Origin: Desulfurococcaceae archaeon AG1
GTDB lineage: Archaea; Thermoproteota; Thermoprotei_A; Sulfolobales; AG1
Assembly: GCA_003116855.1 (NCBI GenBank)
Contig: BEWT01000001.1
Coordinates: forward strand, 99,169-163,168
Direction: 5' to 3'
Length of the DNA: 64,000 nt
Shown here: positions 19,859-27,505 of the stretch, in pieces
Numbering within the stretch: the first letter of the stretch is position 1
Layout: every line of letters starts with the position of its first letter
Notes under the pieces: generated by a model
Databases searched by the model: none
The model's input: only the letters and a program-made list of their open reading frames with translations
Told to the model about the DNA's origin: nothing
Translations under genes and position numbers: made by a program

Positions 19859-22228
19859 TTGCAGAGATCATTTCTAAGTTTAATATTGTTAGCCATGTTA
19901 GCCATAGGGATAATGCCCATAATGGTTCAGACTATGGAGATAGGTAACGATGGTAGTTTTGAAAGGACGGCAATACCGGCCCAGGTTAGATGGCTAGTCT
20001 CAGGAGCTCTCTATCTAAGAGATATGTGGGGATCTATTAAGCTTATGTCAGGCAGCGTTAAGGAGACCATAGAGAGCAGTTTAAGTCAGAGCCAGTTGCA
20101 ACAGACACTTCCAATGCTCCAGAGCCCTAGAGGCAGGTTTGGTGAGGATAGCATCTTTGGACCAAATATAAGGGTTACACGCGACTCTCCCCACTACTAT
20201 CCATTTGAGAACGAGCCATCAATCGCGGTGAACCCTACTAATCCAAGAAATATTGTTGTTGCTGCCCATGACTATGGCGATCCCTTCTATTTAGTGGGGA
20301 TAGTTGTCTATAGATCTTTTGATGGTGGGAAAACATGGAGCGGACCCTCCAGAATGGTTGCGACCTATGGCGATTCATTAAGCGACCCGTCACTCGCATT
20401 TGGGAGGGATGGGACGCTTTATCTATCCTATCTATCTGTAGGTGCTTTTTCCGAGATAACCCTGGCTATATCTAGGGATGGTGGTGCTAATTGGAGCTTT
20501 GTGAGAGCTCTTAACTATTCCTTTGCTGCTTTCTATGATAAGCCCTGGATAGCTGTGGGGCCGGATCCTACTAACCCTATGAGGGATATTATATATATAA
20601 CCTATACTGAGTTTAAGGGGTATTATGAGGTTAATCTAAGCATAAAGCTCATAAGATCTAGGGATGGTGGGAGAACCTTTGAAGGCCCGTTCAGAGTTAG
20701 CTGGGAAGGGAGGTATCCTGACACGCTTGTCCAGTGGTCGTACCCCGTTGTGGATCGGAACGGGACTCTCTATGTAAGCTTCTTCGGTGTGAAGACTGAG
20801 AGGGTTTTTGGCGAGCCAAGAGTTATTCAGGGTATATGGGTGGCTAAATCGATCGATGGTGGGGTTACATTCTCAGAGCCCGTTTTGGCTGCTGAAACCA
20901 ATTGGTGGTTCCCAGGATATTCGGGGCTCTATGGGTTTAGATGGATAGTACCAACACCAGCAATGGCTGTTGGTCCTGATGGGAGTATCTATATAGCTTA
21001 TGAGGATAGCCCTGGCGGTCCTGAGAGTCCCGATATGGGTGATATCTTTCTGGTGGTTTCTAGGGATGGTGGGGCTAGTTGGAGCAAGCCTGTGAGGGTT
21101 AATGATGATACTGGCCATGCGACCCAGTTCTTCCCAATGATAGCTGTTAGGGGTTCTGATGGCTCTATACACATAGCGTGGGGCGATAAGAGGCTTGACC
21201 CAAGCGGTATTGGTTATGATATATATTATACATATTCTAGGGATGGTGGGAGGACTTTTGCTAAGAATATGAGGGTAACCGATATAACGATTAACCCGCT
21301 TCTCGGTATATCTTTCTTCATAGGAGACTATTTCGGTATGGCTGTGACAAACGATAATGTATATATAGTATGGACAGATAGTAGGAGGGGCTCGCTAACA
21401 GTTGTGCCAGGGGCGTATAGAAATGCTGCTCTCAACCAGGATATATACATAGCATTTATAGATAATAGAGGGTCGCCGTCTATAGAGATCTCTCCGCCAA
21501 GTATTGAGGCAGGGTATACGGGCACCATAGCTATACATGGGAGCAACATGCCTAGAGAGGCTAGGTTGGGGATAGCATTAGGATCCATGATCCTTGCTAA
21601 GGAGGTGTGGAGCGATAGGAGTGGGAGTTTCACAATATATGTAGATATAGGATCGCTACCAGCTGGTAACCTCTCTATCTCGGTGTTCGACCCGACAAGT
21701 GGTTACGTGTTTGCTGAGAAGCAGCTTGTCATAACACCTAACAGGGAGTTACAGACAATAATGGGTATGCTTAGCAGTGCTAATGCAAGGCTACTAGCGA
21801 TCGAGAACAACATGGCTGTGATAAACACCTCGATCGGGAGGCTTGGAATAGATCTTAGGAGTATAAATGCATCAATATCAAGGCTTGAGGGGGATGTGGC
21901 TGTTATATCAACAAGCCTCGGGGATATAAGGGCTAGGATAGATGATCTAGGAGCCAGGGTTGTCAGCATATCTGGGGATATGGCTGTTGTTAGAACATCC
22001 CTGGGCGATATAGCTGGCAGAATATCTTCTATCCAGAATAATGTAGCTACTGTGGTAACAGATCTCGGTGTCGTGAGGGCTAGGATAGATGAGGGTCTCT
22101 CGAGATCGGCTGAGCTTGAGAATAGGATAGCAAGGATCGAGGGTATATATCTACCGATGATCGCTATTCTACAGGTGGTAGCACTGCTCCTATCAGCCAT
22201 GCTTATCATGAGGATTAAGAGGCAATAA
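19859..22228 (+). CDS. secreted six-Asp-box beta-propeller protein with coiled-coil stalk and membrane anchor
   Basis: The 789-residue protein has a signal peptide (residues 1-24), then six Asp-box (BNR) motifs of the S-x-D-G-G-x-T/S-W/F type at about 153, 205, 267, 331, 401 and 460. These predict a six-bladed sialidase-like propeller. An Ig/IPT-like beta domain follows at about 545-625. Residues about 640-755 form a coiled coil with repeats of the SLGDIRARI kind, followed by a transmembrane helix (about 763-783) and RIKRQ. A stalk plus anchor is the layout of archaeal S-layer stalk proteins. Catalytic sialidase residues were not identified. The function could be glycan binding or hydrolysis at the cell surface. 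Start TTG with AGGCGAT upstream. Confidence 0.82.
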   Translation: MQRSFLSLILLAMLAIGIMPIMVQTMEIGNDGSFERTAIPAQVRWLVSGALYLRDMWGSIKLMSGSVKETIESSLSQSQLQQTLPMLQSPRGRFGEDSIFGPNIRVTRDSPHYYPFENEPSIAVNPTNPRNIVVAAHDYGDPFYLVGIVVYRSFDGGKTWSGPSRMVATYGDSLSDPSLAFGRDGTLYLSYLSVGAFSEITLAISRDGGANWSFVRALNYSFAAFYDKPWIAVGPDPTNPMRDIIYITYTEFKGYYEVNLSIKLIRSRDGGRTFEGPFRVSWEGRYPDTLVQWSYPVVDRNGTLYVSFFGVKTERVFGEPRVIQGIWVAKSIDGGVTFSEPVLAAETNWWFPGYSGLYGFRWIVPTPAMAVGPDGSIYIAYEDSPGGPESPDMGDIFLVVSRDGGASWSKPVRVNDDTGHATQFFPMIAVRGSDGSIHIAWGDKRLDPSGIGYDIYYTYSRDGGRTFAKNMRVTDITINPLLGISFFIGDYFGMAVTNDNVYIVWTDSRRGSLTVVPGAYRNAALNQDIYIAFIDNRGSPSIEISPPSIEAGYTGTIAIHGSNMPREARLGIALGSMILAKEVWSDRSGSFTIYVDIGSLPAGNLSISVFDPTSGYVFAEKQLVITPNRELQTIMGMLSSANARLLAIENNMAVINTSIGRLGIDLRSINASISRLEGDVAVISTSLGDIRARIDDLGARVVSISGDMAVVRTSLGDIAGRISSIQNNVATVVTDLGVVRARIDEGLSRSAELENRIARIEGIYLPMIAILQVVALLLSAMLIMRIKRQ

Positions 22229-22238
22229 TGAGCATTGC

Positions 22239-22742
22239 GTGATGCCTATGAGGTATCATTATCACCATATTTCTAGAAAGGATCTCAGGGAGCTTGTTAA
22301 GATCTCGAGAGAGATTTTCAAATGCTCTGTAGAAGAGCCTGAGGAGGGTATAGTGGTCTATGGAGAGAATGCTAAAATATATATAGCTGACAAAACACCG
22401 CTAGTAATAGAGCTTGGGGATAAGGAAAGAATACCAGCAATCCACCTCCTCAACAAGAACATATGTCCAGTACCCTACGTAGTCATAGACCAAGGAGCTG
22501 TTCCAAGGATACTAAATGGCGCTGATGTAATGGCGCCAGGGATTATAGAGGTTTCAGAGTTCAAGCAAGGGGATCTTGTGGGGGTTAGAGAGCCTCAGAA
22601 GAGGGCTTTCATAGCTGTGGGAAGAGCTCTCATGAGCTCCCAAGAGATTATGAGTATTAGGAAAGGAAAGGCTGTTAAAAATATACATCACGTTGGTGAT
22701 AAGATCTGGGATATCGTTATAGAGGTGCTCATGAGACTCTAG
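22239..22742 (+). CDS. PUA-domain RNA-binding protein (MCT-1/Tma20-like)
   Basis: The 167-residue protein has an N-terminal pre-PUA-like domain (about 10-80) and a C-terminal PUA domain (about 82-155), with PYVVIDQGAVPRILNGADVMAPGIIE and GDLVGVREPQKRAFIAVGRALMSS. These fit archaeal homologues of MCT-1/eIF2D N-terminal regions, which act with ribosomes or tRNA. GTG 22239, ATG 22242 and ATG 22251 are all in frame; the ATG at 22251 (MRYHYHH) looks best. It begins 10 bp after the propeller gene, so it may be co-transcribed, though the functions look unrelated. Confidence 0.83.
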   Translation: MMPMRYHYHHISRKDLRELVKISREIFKCSVEEPEEGIVVYGENAKIYIADKTPLVIELGDKERIPAIHLLNKNICPVPYVVIDQGAVPRILNGADVMAPGIIEVSEFKQGDLVGVREPQKRAFIAVGRALMSSQEIMSIRKGKAVKNIHHVGDKIWDIVIEVLMRL

Positions 22743-23039
22743 AAATCTCCTAGGACTAGATCATTTTGGGATAAACACTCTCTTAAAAGTCGTAGCAAGC
22801 CCTTCGTTTTTATGATTTTTATAGCTATTGTCGCTAGCTCTCCCATAGATCCTTGTTTTATGATGCGTGAGCTTTGAGGTCTTGAGTATTGTTATGAGGA
22901 GTATTTCTACATGTAATGTGTAATATGTAAATAGAGATCTGCTCAGGGTTTGTTATTAGATCTTTTTCCCCATTATTGATAATCTATCTTGTTCTAGCGA
23001 TGGCAAGAAGTTCAGTATTTATTCTTGCATTCTGAACAC
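22743..23039. other. AT-rich intergenic region, nothing identified
   Basis: Almost 300 bp lie between two convergent genes. T-rich runs after 22742 (for example CGTTTTTATGATTTTTATAG around 22805-22825) could end plus-strand transcription. I see no open frame, tRNA or repeat. One TATGATGCGTGAG stretch near 22858 resembles a C box but has no matching D box. Confidence 0.4.
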
Positions 23040-23453
23040 TCAAAGGCTTAAGGATTTCAAGATCTCTTCGAGATCTTTCTCGAGATCTCCTGGCTTCTCA
23101 TAGCATTTCACTATATGTACCAACCCTAGCTCCGATAACGAATCGTCTAGGACATAGTTGAAGGGACCTTTTATTGCATACATCGCTCTATATACTTTCC
23201 CCACTCTCTCGATAAGCTCGTCTATCTGTATTCCTGTCTCGCTCCCTATTGGGAGTTCTAGGTGGGCTTGTATACAGATCTTGTTCCCCATAGGCCCTAT
23301 ATCGAACACAGAGCCTCCAGCAACTATTCTTGCAGCATCCCCGTGGGCTTCTATTCTGTGGTTATAGCTCTTAACCATATTAGAGATCCTCTGCATCCAT
23401 GATAACTCTCCACCCTCGTGGACATCTATATACTCATCATCCCCGAACTCCAT
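23040..23453 (-). CDS. conserved-looking protein of unknown function
   Basis: The 137-residue acidic protein has a beta-strand-rich middle (HRIEAHGDAARIVAGGSVFDIGPMGNKICIQAHLELPI) and a helical C-terminus (IDELIERVGKVYRAMYAIKG, DLEKDLEEILKSL). It has no signal peptide or membrane segment, and no motif I can place. Codon use (AGA/AGG, ATA) matches its neighbours, so it is probably native. It stands alone: convergent with the PUA gene and divergent from trm56, from which it is separated by 171 bp. Confidence 0.6.
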   Translation of the reverse strand: MEFGDDEYIDVHEGGELSWMQRISNMVKSYNHRIEAHGDAARIVAGGSVFDIGPMGNKICIQAHLELPIGSETGIQIDELIERVGKVYRAMYAIKGPFNYVLDDSLSELGLVHIVKCYEKPGDLEKDLEEILKSLSL

Positions 23454-23624
23454 ACACCACTACCCCTATACCTACTATACTACCAAACTTATTGATACTG
23501 AGATAGCGATTCTTGTGGGTAGTTATCGATATATCTGTCCGCTCTATTGGTTGTTGTTAGGTTCTAACCTCTTTTATACTCTAAAATCCATGATAATGTG
23601 GGCTAGCTAGCCCAAGGTGGATCT

Positions 23625-24251
23625 ATGGTTGTGTTGAGAAAAGATCTAGGATACAGGGTGGTTGTGCTAAGGCTCGGGCATAGGAGAGAAAGGGATAAGA
23701 GGATATCAACTCACGTGGGCTTGGTAGCTAGGGCATTCGGGGCAGCAGGGATAATATACTCAGGAGAGGAGGATAAAAGTCTGATCGAATCCCTCGCAAG
23801 GGTTGTGGCAAGATGGGGCGGTGATGGGTTTGAAGTAAGCTACACAAGGGAGTGGAGAGGAGTTATCAAGGAATGGAGAGAGAAGGGTGGGTGTGCAGTG
23901 CATCTAACTATGTATGGGTTACCGGTAGACAGTGTAATAGATCTTGTGAGAAGGTACAAAGATATCCTGGTCATAGTGGGCTCTGAAAAAGTTCCGAGAG
24001 AGGTGTACGATATCGTTGATCATAATATATCGATAGGAACACAACCTCACTCAGAGGTGGCGGCGTTGGCTATATTCCTCGACAGGCTTTTCCAAGGTAA
24101 AGAGCTCGACATAAACTTTACAGATGCAAAAATAGCAATAGTACCAACGCCTAGAGGCAAGAGAATAATCAATCTAGAAAACATCAGCGAAGAGAAGACA
24201 TATCACCACTCACATGACCGTCGTTTCATCACCGACTCGCTCTACCGTTAA
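23625..24251 (+). CDS. trm56: tRNA (cytidine-56-2'-O)-methyltransferase aTrm56
   Basis: This 208-residue SPOUT methyltransferase has the family-defining N-terminus VVLRLGHRRERDKRISTHVGLVARAFGA and the trefoil-knot region ILVIVGSEKVPREVYDIVDHNISIGTQPHSEVAALAIFLDRL. It methylates the ribose of C56 in the T loop of tRNAs. Some Thermoproteales lack this enzyme and use a guide RNA instead, so its presence argues against Pyrobaculum-type organisms. The C-terminus ends in a His-rich segment (YHHSHDRR). The gene precedes the tRNA-Lys gene by about 95 bp. Confidence 0.94.
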   Translation: MVVLRKDLGYRVVVLRLGHRRERDKRISTHVGLVARAFGAAGIIYSGEEDKSLIESLARVVARWGGDGFEVSYTREWRGVIKEWREKGGCAVHLTMYGLPVDSVIDLVRRYKDILVIVGSEKVPREVYDIVDHNISIGTQPHSEVAALAIFLDRLFQGKELDINFTDAKIAIVPTPRGKRIINLENISEEKTYHHSHDRRFITDSLYR

Positions 24252-24310
24252 AATAGTATAGAGTTGGGGGTAAATAAACAGCGATTTTCACCATCACGGT
24301 GGTAGCGAAA

Positions 24311-24325
24311 AGCTCTTTAAGAGCT
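24311..24325 (+). promoter_or_regulatory. TATA element of the tRNA-Lys gene
   Basis: CTTTAAGAG forms the core of a near-perfect 15-bp palindrome (AGCTCTTTAAGAGCT). Its centre is about 29 bp upstream of the first base of the mature tRNA (24347), the normal distance for an archaeal TATA box on a stable RNA gene. Confidence 0.5.
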
Positions 24326-24346
24326 GTAGGAATATAGTTTAAGGCT

Positions 24347-24443
24347 GGGCCCGTAGCTCAGCCCGGTAGAGCGGCGGGCTCTTAACCCGTAGACCAGATC
24401 TGCTGGGCGGAAGTCCCGGGTTCAAATCCCGGCGGGCCCGCCA
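24347..24443 (+). tRNA. tRNA-Lys (anticodon CTT) with about 20 extra bases, probable noncanonical intron
   Basis: The acceptor stem GGGCCCG (24347-24353) pairs with CGGGCCC (24433-24439), followed by G73 and an encoded CCA (24441-24443). The D arm is GCTC/GAGC. The anticodon stem GCGGG/CCCGT encloses the loop CTCTTAA with anticodon CTT at 24381-24383. The T arm is CCGGG TTCAAAT CCCGG. Between the anticodon stem and T stem there are 25 bases instead of the usual 5. Removing 20 of them (roughly 24391-24410, or 24393-24412 by sliding) restores a normal Lys tRNA. The extra segment holds CCAG/CTGG, a possible 4-bp central helix of a bulge-helix-bulge splice motif, but the exact cut sites do not resolve cleanly. 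Confidence 0.9.
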
Positions 24444-24460
24444 CATACTATGATTTTTCA

Positions 24461-24922
24461 TCACTCGTTTTTGACAAGCGATGTCTTTGTCATAACTATA
24501 TATAGCGCTATTGAGAGGCTCTGCACAGGTCCCAGGTCTTTGGAGAATTCCGAGAAGCCTACTCCTCTAGCCCTTTCTACCCCTTCTTTTCCGAGGGGTT
24601 GTTCTCCTGAGGGGAAGATCAGCATTGTGTTGCTCCCTATCATAACCTCTTTGAAGTCAACCCATTCTCTGGTTCTGGAAAAGATATAGATCTCTGAGGG
24701 TTTGTATAGATCTATAGCGTCTGAGAGCTCAGGAAGCACTGAGAATGCTAGTCCACTCTTATGTGCGTGTTTCCACGCCTCTGGGACGCCGCTTTGTGCC
24801 GCGAGACCTCCAGGTCTTGTTATAACTATAACTAGATCTCTTGCTATTCTCGCTACTGAGGCTGTTTTGACAAACTCTACCACCATATGGGGGCTTGTTG
24901 GTGCGTGGAGGACGAGGATCAA
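24461..24922 (-). CDS. unrecognised protein, possibly SPOUT-fold
   Basis: The 153-residue protein has an alpha/beta pattern. It starts MILVLHAPTSPHMVVEFVKTASV, then LVIVITRPGG, PSEIYIFSRT and MLIFPSGEQPLG, ending GPVQSLSIALYIVMTKTSL. The C-terminal P-x-Q-S-L-S-I-A-L-Y-I segment after a glycine-rich loop recalls the knot helix of SPOUT methyltransferases, but I am not certain. Its stop lies 18 bp from the end of the convergent tRNA-Lys gene. The gene is transcribed in the same direction as cdc6, 50 bp downstream of it, and may share its transcript. Confidence 0.55.
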   Translation of the reverse strand: MILVLHAPTSPHMVVEFVKTASVARIARDLVIVITRPGGLAAQSGVPEAWKHAHKSGLAFSVLPELSDAIDLYKPSEIYIFSRTREWVDFKEVMIGSNTMLIFPSGEQPLGKEGVERARGVGFSEFSKDLGPVQSLSIALYIVMTKTSLVKNE

Positions 24923-24972
24923 GTCCTACCCTATATTGTATCTAGCACGTATTCCTTATATATTATGAGAGG

Positions 24973-26154
24973 CTAGTCAGAGATCCCGTCGGCCTTGAGG
25001 GCTTCTAAAATCACTTCAGGGCTTACCTGGAGCTTTATAATCCTCGTCTTACCATACCTACCCCTGTTAACCGTGATGGCAGATATTATTCCAACCATGT
25101 CAAGCTCCGATATTATGTCGCTCGCTCTTCTCTGTGTTATTGGCTCGAGCCCTTGTTTTCTAGCTATCTCTCTATAGGTTAGATAGATCTCTCCTGTGGT
25201 TGCCTCTCTACCATCCTCAAGAATCTTTACTATCGAGTATAGGATAAGCTTCCCATGTATTGGTAGTGTTAAGATGATCTCGGAAGCCCTATCCCTCTCT
25301 ATCTCGTTACGAGCCCTGTACACATGTTCTTCGAGCACTTTGTCAGACCCCTCTCTATCAGCAATCTCGCCAGCAACCCTCAGAAGATCCAGAGCTCTCC
25401 TAGCATCTCCATGCTCTCTAGCAGCTAGAGCAGCGCAGAGCGATATAACATCCTCGCCCACAGCGCCTGGTTTGAATGCTATTCTAGCCCTCTCCATCAG
25501 TATATCCCTAAGCTGCTGTGCATTATATGGTGGGAATATTATCTCCTCCTCGCCAAGGCTGCTCCTAACCCTGGCATCAAGAGTTTCGACGAACTTTATA
25601 TCGTTGGTTATACCAACAATGCTTAGCCTAGAAGAACCGAGCTCTTCGTTAGCTCTAGTAAGTCTATAGAGGATCTCGTCTCCCTCTCTCTTAACCATAT
25701 AGTCTATCTCATCCATAACTATGATCACTATAGAGGATCTCGAGTCCATAGCACTCATAACTCTTCTATAGACCTCAGCTGTCGATAACCCTGTAAAGGG
25801 GATCCTAACCCCGAGGTGCTCACCAATCCTGGATAAAACCCTATAGCTAGTATTCTCGATCCTTGTATTGACATAGACCCAATAGATCCTAACACCCCTC
25901 TCACTGCCCTTGATCCCGAGCCTCTTGAGCACGAACTTAGCAACGGCGGTTTTCCCAGTCCCGGTTAATCCGTAGATGAATAGATTGCTAGGCCTCATCC
26001 CCTGGAGTGATGAGCCAAGCACTTGGGCTACTTTCTCGATCTCTCCCTCTCTATGGGGAAGGCTCTCAGGTATATAGTCAGGTCTAAGAACCTCCTTATT
26101 TATAAAGACTCTTGAGGAAGCTATCCTTTCAAATATAGCGTCTATTCTTTCCAG
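24973..26154 (-). CDS. cdc6: Orc1/Cdc6 replication initiator (start codon apparently CTG)
   Basis: This AAA+ origin-binding ATPase has Walker A YGLTGTGKTAVAK, Walker B IIVMDEIDYM, sensor-1 VGITNDIKF, arginine-finger region DARVRSSLGEEEI, and a C-terminal winged helix (ATTGEIYLTYREIARKQGLEPITQRRASDIISELDM). The first ATG/GTG/TTG in frame (GTG at 26020-26022) would cut off a clearly homologous N-terminus encoded upstream: EVLRPDYIPESLPHREGEIEKVA matches the conserved Orc1 entry motif. The frame is open back to a TAA at 26191-26193. CTG at 26152-26154, preceded by AAGGGG with 6-base spacing, gives a normal 393 residues. It may initiate at a nearby origin, but no ORB elements were recognised. Confidence 0.88.
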   Translation of the reverse strand: MERIDAIFERIASSRVFINKEVLRPDYIPESLPHREGEIEKVAQVLGSSLQGMRPSNLFIYGLTGTGKTAVAKFVLKRLGIKGSERGVRIYWVYVNTRIENTSYRVLSRIGEHLGVRIPFTGLSTAEVYRRVMSAMDSRSSIVIIVMDEIDYMVKREGDEILYRLTRANEELGSSRLSIVGITNDIKFVETLDARVRSSLGEEEIIFPPYNAQQLRDILMERARIAFKPGAVGEDVISLCAALAAREHGDARRALDLLRVAGEIADREGSDKVLEEHVYRARNEIERDRASEIILTLPIHGKLILYSIVKILEDGREATTGEIYLTYREIARKQGLEPITQRRASDIISELDMVGIISAITVNRGRYGKTRIIKLQVSPEVILEALKADGISD

Positions 26155-26424
26155 AAGAAGCCCCTTTATATCGTTTGGAGAAAAACCTATTTAGCAATAG
26201 CCCATTAAATCTAAAGCGGTATCTCGCAAGATCCGTATTACCTATGTATTATAGTTATTCCAAGTATCGAAGCTAAAGATCTAGGCTTTAATAAAAAGTT
26301 CCCATACCCTCTGCCTTGGTCTTCATGGTGCCTATATCGTAGGTAGTATTTTGTGTATACGGTATTCTAGAGTTTAGATCTATGCCTCTATAAAACCATG
26401 GATCTTTATGAGAAAAATCACACG

Positions 26425-27225
26425 TCATGAAGCTCGGAACAACGTGGTTAGGCTTTTGATAAGCTCCTCTACCCAGCCTGCTGCTAGTGGGTATAGCAGT
26501 ACTCCTAGTAGTAAGAATACCAAGTATGGTACTCCCCATGTAACATATATGGTCTCCCTCTCACTCACATACCCCTTCTCTAGAAGCATGGCTATCGCTT
26601 CTCTATGGGTTTTTGGATCCTCCTCTATCTCAAAAGACCATCTACAGATCCACTGTATTCTTCCCTCGTTTAGGGATGGATATATTAATGGGTAGAGGAA
26701 CTTTGATCCTAGAAAACTTCTAACACTCATAGGAAATCCTGTGAGGGCTATAATAGTTGTTATATATCTAGAGCCGCAATGTCTAGAGATGAGTCCTAGT
26801 CGGGGTATGTTGATTATGAGCATCGGTATAACTAGGAGGAAGAACATGAGAATAGATGCTATTATAAGCACCACCATAGACGGCGGAAGCAAAAGCCCTG
26901 TAGGAGGCTCTGGGATGAGGAGAGAGACTATAGCCAGGGCTATCGGGTCTGCTAGACCCATCATTCCTAAGAGGCTCAGTGCGAAGAGGATCAGGGGCGG
27001 GGTCATGCTTAACAGTAGATAGATCATGGAAACAGGATCCCAATGAATCGAGAACCTAGCTATTAATATAACTATAGCAGCTATGACAAAAGGGATCCAG
27101 ACCCTAGGATCTATCTCTCTAGTCTTAAGATCCATATACGACGTTATTATAAGCATTACAAGGGCAGTCATATAGCCAGCAATGAAATAGAGATCGATAT
27201 ACAACCACCATCCCATGAGCATCAT
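26425..27225 (-). CDS. A24-family prepilin/preflagellin-type signal peptidase
   Basis: This is a polytopic membrane aspartyl protease. The first catalytic Asp is in SYMDLKTREIDPRVW and the second in LGMMGLADPIALA, the GxGD motif with Ala in place of the second Gly. These follow and precede membrane helices as in PibD/FlaK, which trim class III signal peptides of archaellins and pilins. After the core come two more helices and a soluble segment (about 190-240: EGRIQWICRWSFEIEEDPKTHREAIAMLLEKG), then a final hydrophobic helix. The open frame runs further upstream to 27456 but that part is not family-like. ATG codons at 27225/27222/27216 are the likelier starts. No pilin genes are adjacent. Confidence 0.78.
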   Translation of the reverse strand: MMLMGWWLYIDLYFIAGYMTALVMLIITSYMDLKTREIDPRVWIPFVIAAIVILIARFSIHWDPVSMIYLLLSMTPPLILFALSLLGMMGLADPIALAIVSLLIPEPPTGLLLPPSMVVLIIASILMFFLLVIPMLIINIPRLGLISRHCGSRYITTIIALTGFPMSVRSFLGSKFLYPLIYPSLNEGRIQWICRWSFEIEEDPKTHREAIAMLLEKGYVSERETIYVTWGVPYLVFLLLGVLLYPLAAGWVEELIKSLTTLFRAS

Positions 27226-27505
27226 AGCAATCCTGGCAATTAAAACAATACTCCTTTCTTCCTTGCTTGAGTTAAGGTTTAGTAATATGGCTAATCTAGA
27301 GTTTTGGGTGACACATAGAATCACTATCGTTTTATTACCATTTGCATGTATATACTTAGGTTGTAATATATTAACATGTGATATATTAATGTGAAAACAA
27401 TATAGTATAGTTAGGGCTCTGTCAAGAAACCCGCTCCTAAGGGCTTTCTCATCCATATCGAGGGCCTTTGCGGCTTATATAGCTCTAGAACCGGATCCAA
27501 AGCTA

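Noticed and set aside
22840..22960. C/D-box small RNA
   Set aside because: A TATGATGCGTGAG resembles a C box, but no CUGA D box lies at a suitable distance and no D'/C' pair is visible.
24347..24443. A type II tRNA (Leu or Ser) with a long variable arm
   Set aside because: The anticodon loop reads C-T-CTT-A-A with a good 5-bp stem. Acceptor and T-arm sequences match crenarchaeal tRNA-Lys, and the extra bases do not form a regular variable-arm hairpin.
26160..26424. Replication origin boxes next to cdc6
   Set aside because: A TTTGGAGAAAA-like stretch was seen but not repeated or inverted. I could not identify ORB or mini-ORB elements by eye; GC-skew analysis would be needed.
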